A stretch of DNA of 21,512 bases from Bifidobacterium breve. Lineage in GTDB: Bacteria; Actinomycetota; Acidimicrobiia; IMCC26256. The translations under genes were made by a program, and so were the position numbers. The notes under the pieces are model-generated. The model ran no database searches. It was not told the DNA's origin and was given only the letters and a program-made list of their open reading frames with translations. The stretch lies in assembly GCA_945907055.1 (NCBI GenBank), contig CAMDSG010000010.1:1-21512 (forward strand), given 5' to 3'. Numbering within the stretch: position 1 is the first letter of the stretch; every line of letters begins with the position of its first letter. Positions 14,935 to 20,873 of the stretch are shown one piece after another.

Positions 14935-16023
14935 ACGCCGCACAAACGGCGGCCTAACGACTGTTCCTCTTAATTCACGCCCGCGTACCTCGATAGTTAC
15001 CTCTGCGCCGAGCTCAACACTTGGTTTAAGAAAGGCGAGAGCAATGCTGTGCCCAAGAATCGGAGAGAAGTTTCCACTGGATACTTCGCCCACATCATCT
15101 CCACCAAAGAAAACAATGTTGCCGCCCCGTGGAGGTTGGCGCCCCTCAACTGAAATTCCCCGGAGCACGCGACTCGGGCCTTGCTCTTGCTCTACGCGCA
15201 GCGCTCCGGCTCCCCTAAAACCACCCGGCTTATCGAAGCGCACTACCCAAGCAAGCCCCGCCTGAAGAGAGGTAATCCCCTCCCCTAATTCGTGCCCATG
15301 CAGCGGGAGTCCTGCCTCAAGGCGCAGGGTGTCTCGCGCTCCTAACCCTGCAGGGGTTACCCCTGAGGCAACAATCGCATCCCATAGTTCATTAGCGACT
15401 GATGCCGGAACCTCAATCTCGACGCCATCCTCGCCTGTATAACCAGTACCTGAGGCCCACCCAGACTCGCCTAACCAAGTAACGGGCACGACATGGAAGT
15501 GACCCACCGAGGCGGCCTCCGGCCAAAAGGTCGATAATCGAACACGCGCCTCGGGCCCCTGCACTGCAAGAACGACACGCGAATCTGTCACATCGAGAAC
15601 CTCGGCCTCACCTGCTGCGACTGTCGTCACCGCAGCCTTAATTGCTGCAACAAGAGGCTCCGTGTTGGAGGCATTCGGCATAACGGTAAAGGCCTCTGGC
15701 TCCAGCCACCAAACGATTATGTCGTCCACAACATGCGCGTCACGTTCGTCAAGGAGGTGCGTGTACTGAGCGCGTCCAGGTTCAATGCGATTTAGGTCGT
15801 TGGTAAATGCCCACTGCAACGCAGCGAATGCGCCGGGCCCGTTTACACGCACGGAGCCCAGATGTGAAACGTCAAAGACTACTGCCGACTCACGACAGGC
15901 GCGGTGCTCCTCAATAACTCCGGAGTATTGAATAGGCATCTCCCACCCACCGAACTCAGCCATTCGCGCCCCAAGAGCGCGGTGCACAGCATCGAGTGGA
16001 CTAGTTCGAAGAATCTCCGTCAT
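14929..16023 (-). CDS. gcvT: Aminomethyltransferase, T protein of glycine cleavage
   Basis: The T protein transfers the methylene from aminomethyl-GcvH to tetrahydrofolate and releases ammonia. The product has 364 residues from the ATG at 16021-16023, which has AGGAAG (complement of 16030-16035) at a spacing of 6. An in-frame start 16 codons upstream lacks homology. Family motifs are FGGWEMPIQYSGVIEEHRA, VFDVSHLGSV, TGYTGEDGVEIEV, LGARDTLRLEAGLPLHGHE and the terminal AFLKPSVELG region. The folate-site Asp and Arg patterns look intact. It sits between a MerR gene and gcvP. In M. tuberculosis this position lacks gcvT, so the T protein here makes the cluster more complete. Confidence 0.96.
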   Translation of the reverse strand: MTEILRTSPLDAVHRALGARMAEFGGWEMPIQYSGVIEEHRACRESAVVFDVSHLGSVRVNGPGAFAALQWAFTNDLNRIEPGRAQYTHLLDERDAHVVDDIIVWWLEPEAFTVMPNASNTEPLVAAIKAAVTTVAAGEAEVLDVTDSRVVLAVQGPEARVRLSTFWPEAASVGHFHVVPVTWLGESGWASGTGYTGEDGVEIEVPASVANELWDAIVASGVTPAGLGARDTLRLEAGLPLHGHELGEGITSLQAGLAWVVRFDKPGGFRGAGALRVEQEQGPSRVLRGISVEGRQPPRGGNIVFFGGDDVGEVSSGNFSPILGHSIALAFLKPSVELGAEVTIEVRGRELRGTVVRPPFVRRP

Positions 16024-16056
16024 CCGCGTCTTCCTATGGCTTTGATTGATGGGAAC

Positions 16057-16103
16057 AGCAGACGAGAACACATCTGCAGTGTAAGGAATAGCGCAGATCT
16101 GCT
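16057..16103 (-). promoter_or_regulatory. Nested dyads in the gcvT leader
   Basis: AGCAGA (16057-16062) can pair with TCTGCT (16098-16103), or alternatively ATCTGC (16072-16077) with GCAGAT (16093-16098). The two pairings share a base and could be exclusive. The element lies 34 bases upstream of the gcvT start. The usual glycine riboswitch consensus was not seen. A regulatory role is inferred from structure only. Confidence 0.3.
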
Positions 16104-16241
16104 ACCCCTAACGAATCAACGAAAAAGCCAATAACTGCGCGCTCGCTCCAAACTAGCTTTAGAGCATAAGGCGAGCCTCAAACTACCAAATTCTTAAAAG
16201 AATCGGGGGGATATTGCACCTCCGGAGACCCTCCTTAGTGG

Positions 16242-16811
16242 CTAGGAACCAAGCCCAGCCTCGGGCTCGATCTGTCCTTTCTCTCTCTCCTCAAGCGGAG
16301 CGACGAGATCGCTTGGATGCAGCTCCGTGATCCCAGCATCAATCTGGCGTACAACCGAACCAAGGGGAACAATATTGAGCACACCTTGGCCGTGGCGCAC
16401 TAGATCAAATATGTCCTCACCATTGCGAGCGAGCACACTCTTATTCTCGTCAATGACAAGGCTTGCCGTGGCGAGGTCTTCACAGAGGTGCTCGCGCAGA
16501 TAATCAATTGCTTTGCGCGCGGTCTTTAGTGAAACCCCGGCATCAAGAAGATTCTTGATCACCTTGAGAGCAACGAGGTCAAGGTATGAATATCTGCGTT
16601 TGGATCCACTCCCCTGCGCATCGCATAGTGAGGGTCGGAGCAGTTCGGTACGAGCCCAGTAATCCAATTGCCTGTAAGTGATGCCGACAATCGCACAGAC
16701 CTGCGGCCCGCGATATCCGATCTCTTCCCATTGATTCTCGCCGAGAACTCCCTGCTCAACAATCGAAGCAGTTACCGATGCATCGGATGACGGATCACTT
16801 GGTGTTGACAT
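16242..16811 (-). CDS. MerR-family regulator (Rv1830-like)
   Basis: This 189-residue DNA-binding protein has a 30-residue polar N-terminal extension and then a MerR-type winged helix (about residues 31-105): IGYRGPQVCAIVGITYRQLD, YWARTELLRPS, RRYSYLDLVALKVIKNLLDA, GVSLKTARKAIDYL. The C-terminal part (VIDENKSVLARNGEDIFDLV, VLNIVPLGSVV) lacks the metal-binding cysteines of classic MerR, so it is not a metal sensor of that type. It resembles Rv1830 of M. tuberculosis and occupies the same place after the DUF151 gene. Its 209-base leader is rich in dyads and may be the target of self-regulation. The ATG has only a weak ribosome binding site. Confidence 0.88.
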   Translation of the reverse strand: MSTPSDPSSDASVTASIVEQGVLGENQWEEIGYRGPQVCAIVGITYRQLDYWARTELLRPSLCDAQGSGSKRRYSYLDLVALKVIKNLLDAGVSLKTARKAIDYLREHLCEDLATASLVIDENKSVLARNGEDIFDLVRHGQGVLNIVPLGSVVRQIDAGITELHPSDLVAPLEEREKGQIEPEAGLGS

Positions 16812-16862
16812 TGAGTAGAACTCCCCGTGGAATGTTGAAAAGGATTCCGGCCATGAATCGAC

Positions 16863-16884
16863 TGGGCGACGATTGGGCGACGAA
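16863..16884. repeat. 11-bp direct repeat in the MerR leader
   Basis: TGGGCGACGAT (16863-16873) is followed by TGGGCGACGAA (16874-16884). On the minus strand it lies just downstream of a -10-like TAGATACATAT stretch, a typical place for an operator. Confidence 0.8.
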
Positions 16885-16911
16885 TATGTATCTAATGGGT
16901 CCGGATCACAC

Positions 16912-16975
16912 GCTCGTAGTTACGAGCCTGTAAACCGTAACTGATTGCCTCTCGAGCGGTCAAGGTTAGAGGCAA
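16912..16975. promoter_or_regulatory. Two strong dyads upstream of the MerR gene
   Basis: GCTCGT-AGTT-ACGAGC (16912-16927) is a perfect 6-bp dyad. TTGCCTCT (16945-16952) and AGAGGCAA (16968-16975) form a perfect 8-bp dyad with a 15-base spacer that contains a TTGACC box on the minus strand. The distance to the MerR start (16811) fits a promoter with operators. The 8-bp dyad could instead be a hairpin at the end of the DUF151 transcript, although it has no T-run. Confidence 0.4.
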
Positions 16976-17020
16976 GAAATTAGGTAGAGACGGAGTTCTG
17001 AATCAACAATCTCTCTAATT

Positions 17021-17503
17021 TCAAACAAAATCCTCTGGTTTTACCTGATCAAGGAAGTCTCGAAACTCCTCAATCTGCTCCTCCTCCTGCTCCTCGTCAA
17101 AGACCAAGCTTGCCTCCTCGAATACATCATCTGCGATGAATATTGGGGGTTGCTCTTCCTGACGCACCGCTAATGCGATGGCGTCGGAGGGCCGAGCTGA
17201 GACTCGGAAAGTTCTATCGCCGGCAACGAACTCAACCTCTGCGAAGAACGTTCCTTCGTACAACTCGGTAATCTCAATCGACGAGATGGAGGCACCGAGT
17301 TCGGTGAGCAGCATGGTCACGAGGTCGTGCGTCATCGGCCGAGGAGTCTCCATCCCTTGAAGCGAATACACGATTGCAGTTGCCTCTGGAGAGCCTATAA
17401 AAATAGGAACGTAACGCCTCGGGTCAGCGTCTTCACGGAGAAGCATGATGGGTTGATTTGAGGGGACCTCAACTCTTACTCCGACAATCGATACGCGAAC
17501 CAC
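17021..17503 (-). CDS. DUF151 bifunctional-nuclease family protein
   Basis: This 160-residue protein matches the DUF151 (BFN) family. It has the VRVEVPSNQPIMLLRE lead, the RRYVPIFIGSPEATAIVYSL block, PMTHDLVTMLLTELGASI, ELYEGTFFAEVEF, and the SARPSDAIALAVR block with the conserved SDA. Plant and bacterial members have been described as nucleases, but the biochemical role of the actinobacterial member (Rv1829) is not something I can state from sequence. The C-terminus is strongly acidic (EEQEEEQIEEFRDFL). It starts at a GTG with no ribosome binding site. A terminator-like hairpin lies between it and the upstream MerR gene, so it probably has its own promoter. Confidence 0.93.
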   Translation of the reverse strand: MVRVSIVGVRVEVPSNQPIMLLREDADPRRYVPIFIGSPEATAIVYSLQGMETPRPMTHDLVTMLLTELGASISSIEITELYEGTFFAEVEFVAGDRTFRVSARPSDAIALAVRQEEQPPIFIADDVFEEASLVFDEEQEEEQIEEFRDFLDQVKPEDFV

Positions 17504-17514
17504 GTGTTCACACT

Positions 17515-17612
17515 ACCACCGCAAAAATGGCGTTTAGACGCCCAGGCGCCTTCCCAATCCCCCACCATAGAGTCTTGTAAGCACACCAGATATTCATTAA
17601 AACTGCGGTGGT
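17515..17612. repeat. 9-bp inverted repeat flanking the DUF151 leader
   Basis: ACCACCGCA (17515-17523) and TGCGGTGGT (17604-17612) are exact reverse complements 80 bases apart. They bracket nearly the whole gap between the FtsR-like gene and the DUF151 gene. In RNA they could pair and enclose the terminator-like hairpin. Confidence 0.6.
17523..17542 (-). terminator. Intrinsic terminator after the FtsR-like gene
   Basis: On the minus strand GGCGT-CTAA-ACGCC (complement of 17529-17542) is followed by A and TTTTT (complement of 17523-17527). The stem is only 5 bp but GC-rich with a short loop. It lies 82 bases past the FtsR-like stop and 20 bases before the DUF151 start, so it may also act as an attenuator of the DUF151 gene. 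Confidence 0.5.
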
Positions 17613-17623
17613 TGGACCTTGCG

Positions 17624-18583
17624 TTAACCAGACTCGCTTAGACCCTTGGGGCCCTCTTCGCTAAACGTATTCGTCCGAAGAATCTCATCAAGTGAGCGGC
17701 GGAGATAAACAGTGCGCAGACTGCGCCCGAGAGAAGCAAGCTCAACCACTTTGTCGCGTCGTGCAATGCGAGACTCCGTGCCTGCCTGACGCTGGCTCCC
17801 CGCAACCATCTGCTCGTAAAACTGCGCTTCGCGTTCGGCGAAGTTTCTATACATGCGCAGATGCCGAGGCTCAGCTCCATTCTCGATGAAGCCGGCGACA
17901 AGAGCGGCTATGACAAGCGCATCGTCCTCGAAGAGCCCCTCTGAGCCCATTTGCCCTGCAGGCTTGATGAGTCCACATGCCTCCATCTCTATGACCTGCT
18001 CGATGGTGAGTCCGCTTGCATCGGCTATCTCAGATCGCGTGAGTCCATTGCCCTCAGGCTCTGGGGTCAACGCATCGCCCTTGGAGTCAAGCTCCATCTG
18101 CTCGCCTCTCAGGCGGCTGCTCTTACTAGTTTTCTCAGAGACAGGAGACGCAACCTTCTTCTGCGGAGTCTTTCGACGTGGTTTTTTGGTTGGAGCCTCA
18201 ATAGCGAGAATATCCGAGTTAGCCAAAGCAATAGGTTCGCTGATCGCTGGTGCCTCATCGAAGAACGTCGCAGCGTGCAAGTCGTGCTGCTCGCCAACAT
18301 CGGCATCTAGTAGTGGAGAACCGTCGCGATCGTGCTCGTGTAGACGATCCTTAATAACCTTCAGGGGAAGGAAATTATCTTTCTGCTGAAGCAGTATCCA
18401 GCGCAGACGCACCAAATCTGATTCATAAAATTTGCGGTAACCAGATGGAGTGCGCTCGGGAGCAATCAACCCTTGACTCTCTAGGAACCTAATTTTCGAG
18501 ATAGTGACATCCGGAAACTCATCGCTTAAGTGATTTAGAACATCACCTATTGAGAGATGCGCAGATTCGTTATCCGCGTTCAT
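17624..18583 (-). CDS. MerR-family regulator, FtsR-like
   Basis: This 319-residue protein has a clear MerR winged helix at residues 9-85: LSIGDVLNHLSDEFPDVTIS, KIRFLESQGLIAPERTPSGY, RKFYESDLVRLRWILLQQ, LKVIKDRL. A long variable linker with a Lys/Arg-rich patch (TKKPRRKTPQKK) follows, and then a second helical region (LTRSEIADASGLTIEQVIEM) that resembles another HTH. This is the layout of actinobacterial FtsR (Rv1828), a regulator tied to ftsZ expression in corynebacteria. Its ATG overlaps the FHA gene stop by four bases, as expected for co-expression. No effector site was seen. Assignment rests on the domain layout and gene order. Confidence 0.9.
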   Translation of the reverse strand: MNADNESAHLSIGDVLNHLSDEFPDVTISKIRFLESQGLIAPERTPSGYRKFYESDLVRLRWILLQQKDNFLPLKVIKDRLHEHDRDGSPLLDADVGEQHDLHAATFFDEAPAISEPIALANSDILAIEAPTKKPRRKTPQKKVASPVSEKTSKSSRLRGEQMELDSKGDALTPEPEGNGLTRSEIADASGLTIEQVIEMEACGLIKPAGQMGSEGLFEDDALVIAALVAGFIENGAEPRHLRMYRNFAEREAQFYEQMVAGSQRQAGTESRIARRDKVVELASLGRSLRTVYLRRSLDEILRTNTFSEEGPKGLSESG

Positions 18584-19080
18584 CGGGCCAGCTCGATCGT
18601 TGCGACATAACGGCCGATCTGTATCTCGTCGCCGGGAGCAAGATCGATCGTAGTAATCAACTTTCGATTGACATATGTTCCGTTTAGTGAGCCCGCATCG
18701 CTAACTGCAATGGCGAATTCGGTACTCCCATCGCTCGCTGCAGCAGTGCAGTTGAAGACGCAGTGGCGTCGTGAGACCGTAATGTCATCCAAAAAGATTC
18801 CAGAAGCAGGGTGGCGGCCTACCTCGAGAGACCCAACACTCAAGGCAAATTTGCTGCCAGCATTAGGGCCTCTGACTACACGCAAGAAAGCCCCCGGAGC
18901 GGAGGGAATAGAGGCGGTCTCCGCGGACTCGACTACAGCAATCGAGAGAGTCGCTTCACCAGAATCGATCTCCGAGCGAGTATCAAAGTCACGCTGCTCG
19001 GAGTCGCCGACGATCGCACCGCAGGAGGAGCAGAGGCCTGCATTCTCAGGATTTAGGTGGCCGCATTTACTGCATTTCAT
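18580..19080 (-). CDS. garA: FHA-domain protein with N-terminal zinc ribbon (GarA/OdhI-like)
   Basis: This 166-residue protein begins with a zinc ribbon (C3-x2-C6 and C17-x2-C20). A linker follows, and then an FHA domain (about residues 65-165) with GRH (88-90), SRRH (103-106) and NGTYVN (133-138), the phosphothreonine-binding residues. The FLRVVRGPNAGSKF start of the domain and its place next to gcvH and the FtsR-like gene match mycobacterial GarA. GarA controls 2-oxoglutarate dehydrogenase and glutamate enzymes. Mycobacterial GarA and OdhI have an ETTS phospho-switch before the domain. Here the linker has only GEATLS, so that switch may be altered. The gene symbol is by synteny and domain; the zinc ribbon is a difference. 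Confidence 0.85.
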   Translation of the reverse strand: MKCSKCGHLNPENAGLCSSCGAIVGDSEQRDFDTRSEIDSGEATLSIAVVESAETASIPSAPGAFLRVVRGPNAGSKFALSVGSLEVGRHPASGIFLDDITVSRRHCVFNCTAAASDGSTEFAIAVSDAGSLNGTYVNRKLITTIDLAPGDEIQIGRYVATIELAR

Positions 19081-19140
19081 CGCCTTAGGTTACATCCCAC
19101 ATTCCCTCAGCGAAACCCTAACTCTGAGCGGTAGGTCGAG

Positions 19141-19205
19141 GGTCTAGGTGTGTGGTCTAGGTGTGTGGTCTAGGTGTGTGGTCTAGGTGTGTGGTCTAGG
19201 TCTAG
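19141..19205. repeat. 13-bp tandem repeat between gcvH and the FHA gene
   Basis: GGTCTAGGTGTGT is repeated four times exactly (19141-19153, 19154-19166, 19167-19179, 19180-19192). A partial fifth unit follows (19193-19205). There are no spacers, so it is not a CRISPR. It lies between the gcvH stop and the FHA start, where the FHA promoter should be. Confidence 0.95.
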
Positions 19206-19266
19206 TTCTGGGTTCTTTGGAGACTGGCTCCCCGTGATTCTTACTGATCACAGACTGAACTGGGGT

Positions 19267-19647
19267 TTAACCCTCAACAAGGGCCTGATAGGCGGATGCA
19301 TCCATCAGCCCACCAATCTCGGCCTCAACTCCGACCTCGAGTACGAATATCCACCCGGCGCCGTAAGGGTCCTGATTCAGCAGCTCTGGGGTCTCCTCAA
19401 GCGCGGTATTTACCTCGGCGATTACACCGGTCAACGGGGCGTAAATCTCAGAGACTGATTTTGTTGACTCGACCTCTGCTATTCCAACAGAGCGAAGAAC
19501 AGAGACACCTATCTCTGGGAGCTGCACGAATACCACATCGCCGAGAGCGTCCTGTGCAAAGTCTGTGATGCCGATCATTGCGCGCCCATCAGTCACTTTT
19601 ACCCACTCATGCTCTTGCGTGTATTTCAAATCGTCCGGGTAGATCAT
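19267..19647 (-). CDS. gcvH: Glycine cleavage system H protein
   Basis: GcvH is the lipoylated shuttle that carries the aminomethyl group from GcvP to GcvT. The 126-residue length is standard. It starts YPDDLKYTQEHEWVKV and has the ITDFAQDALGDVVFVQLPEIG block. K63 lies in VESTKSVSEIYAPLTG, the lipoyl-lysine site, and the protein ends with GWIFVLEVGVEAEIGGLMDA. All key residues look intact. It follows the PgsA-like gene by 55 bases on the same strand. It is separated from gcvT and gcvP by four regulatory or unknown genes, the same arrangement as in mycobacteria. Confidence 0.97.
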   Translation of the reverse strand: MIYPDDLKYTQEHEWVKVTDGRAMIGITDFAQDALGDVVFVQLPEIGVSVLRSVGIAEVESTKSVSEIYAPLTGVIAEVNTALEETPELLNQDPYGAGWIFVLEVGVEAEIGGLMDASAYQALVEG

Positions 19648-19702
19648 GGTTTCAAGACTCCATTCAGGGCCAGAGAATTATCAAAATGATTATTCGCTGA
19701 AT

Positions 19703-20305
19703 CTACTCCGAACGGCCTTCGTGCAAAGCAATACGCGCCAACGGTACATAGGTGGCAGCAGCCCAATAAGAAAGGAGGAGTCCCCCGATGGTGGCTGACC
19801 ATGTAAATACGAGAAGAAAGTCGTGGATGGCACCAGTAGAGAATGTGAGAAGCAAGAAGCCTGGCAGCGCGAACATGAGCCCGAGAGTCCCGGCTTTGCC
19901 TACCCACTGGACCTCAATACGCTTCGCTCCGGCTGCCGCCAAGGCAAGCACAGCGATACTTATCAATGCTTCCCTGAAAAGCACCAGCGCCGCTATCCAA
20001 AGCGGAACCGCTCCGTCGATCAACAGTGTTACTGCAGCGGTGATGAGCAAGATTCGATCAGCAACCGGGTCCAGTACCTGCCCTATGGCGGAGCCCTGAT
20101 CGTATTTACGCGCTATCCAGCCATCAACCCAATCGGTACCCCCTAGAACCCCCAAGAGAATCGCAGCGGAGAGTGGCTTAGAGGCGCCAAGAAGTAGCCA
20201 GACAAAAAGCGGCACGCAGAGAAGCCTTAAAAGCGAGATGAGATTTGGAATGGTTCTCCAACCTGCATCCCGACTAGGAACAGGAACACCGCTAGTTGAA
20301 GGCAT
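19703..20305 (-). CDS. pgsA: CDP-alcohol phosphatidyltransferase (PgsA-like)
   Basis: This 200-residue integral membrane enzyme joins a CDP-diacylglycerol to an alcohol, most likely glycerol-3-phosphate, to make phosphatidylglycerophosphate. The active-site motif D-x2-DG-x2-AR-x8-G-x3-D-x3-D is complete: D58, D61, G62, A65, R66, G75, D79 and D83. About six hydrophobic helices follow the usual pattern. The N-terminus (IPNLISLLRLLCVPLFVWLL) is typical of PgsA. A phosphatidylinositol-phosphate or cardiolipin synthase of the same superfamily cannot be excluded. Mycobacterial pgsA2 lies near gcvH, which supports the name. It begins 36 bases after the Dabb gene ends. Confidence 0.88.
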   Translation of the reverse strand: MPSTSGVPVPSRDAGWRTIPNLISLLRLLCVPLFVWLLLGASKPLSAAILLGVLGGTDWVDGWIARKYDQGSAIGQVLDPVADRILLITAAVTLLIDGAVPLWIAALVLFREALISIAVLALAAAGAKRIEVQWVGKAGTLGLMFALPGFLLLTFSTGAIHDFLLVFTWSATIGGLLLSYWAAATYVPLARIALHEGRSE

Positions 20306-20341
20306 CTTCTAGAGATTAGGGCTTCCCTCATCCATGCGGGG

Positions 20342-20677
20342 TTATACGCCCTCAGGCGGAGCCTTGGGGTCGTCGGGGTGCTCCCCCGCATCAAACTGGA
20401 CGGCGGCTCGATCTGCGATTAGCGGGCCAATCACGGAGCGGGCGACCGCTCTGTGATCTGGATTGTCGCGATAGGTCCGAAAATCCTCAACATCGTCAAA
20501 GTCCGCGACTACTGCATAGTCAAAATTATGCTCCCCAAGCCCTTGATCAGGGCCAAATCGGTAAGAGCGAATCTCTGGAATCACAGCGGGCAGGGAGTAG
20601 AGCGCCTCCCCCACCTCGGCTATCTGCTCTGGCGTCACACCCTCAGCCCAACGGAATAGTGCTATGTGTCTGAACAT
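20342..20677 (-). CDS. Dabb (stress-responsive alpha/beta barrel) domain protein
   Basis: This 111-residue single-domain protein has the Dabb pattern: MFRHIALFRWAEGVTPEQIA at the start, LPAVIPEIRSYRFGPD, HNFDYAVVADFDDVEDFRTY, and NPDHRAVARSVIGPLI. The family folds as a dimeric ferredoxin-like barrel. Members include stress-induced proteins and small-molecule enzymes, so no reaction can be assigned. The last 15 residues (GEHPDDPKAPPEGV) are a loose tail. It is the first gene of the pgsA-gcvH group by spacing. Its leader contains a GC-rich hairpin (20700-20716). Confidence 0.88.
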   Translation of the reverse strand: MFRHIALFRWAEGVTPEQIAEVGEALYSLPAVIPEIRSYRFGPDQGLGEHNFDYAVVADFDDVEDFRTYRDNPDHRAVARSVIGPLIADRAAVQFDAGEHPDDPKAPPEGV

Positions 20678-20699
20678 CTCACCACTCTCTCACGTGGTC

Positions 20700-20716
20700 G
20701 GGGCGCGAAGTGCCCC
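20700..20716 (-). promoter_or_regulatory. GC-rich hairpin in the Dabb leader
   Basis: GGGGCGCGAAGTGCCCC folds as a 7-bp stem with one G:U pair and a GAA loop. It lies 22 bases upstream of the Dabb start and is not followed by a T-run in either direction. Confidence 0.35.
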
Positions 20717-20873
20717 TCCTATCGGATCACACGCACCGGGCAGGGAGGTGCTCGCCGACGGGAGAGGCGCTTACGTTTTATCACTTATGGGCAACCATGG
20801 GGCCATTTTGGTGTTTTATTTAAGGAATGTGACGATTTTCACTCACTCGGTGAGAGTCACCGCCTCGCAATTC

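Noticed and set aside
16024..16071. Longer gcvT start at 16071
   Set aside because: The extra 16 residues show no homology, and the ATG at 16023 has a good AGGAAG ribosome binding site.
16024..16241. Glycine riboswitch upstream of gcvT
   Set aside because: The paired aptamer consensus was looked for on the minus strand and not found. Only simple dyads are present.
19141..19205. CRISPR array
   Set aside because: Units are 13 bp with no spacers, and there are no cas genes nearby.
19234..19251. GTGAT/ATCAC hairpin after gcvH as a terminator
   Set aside because: The 5-bp stem has no T-run on the minus strand, so termination is not supported.
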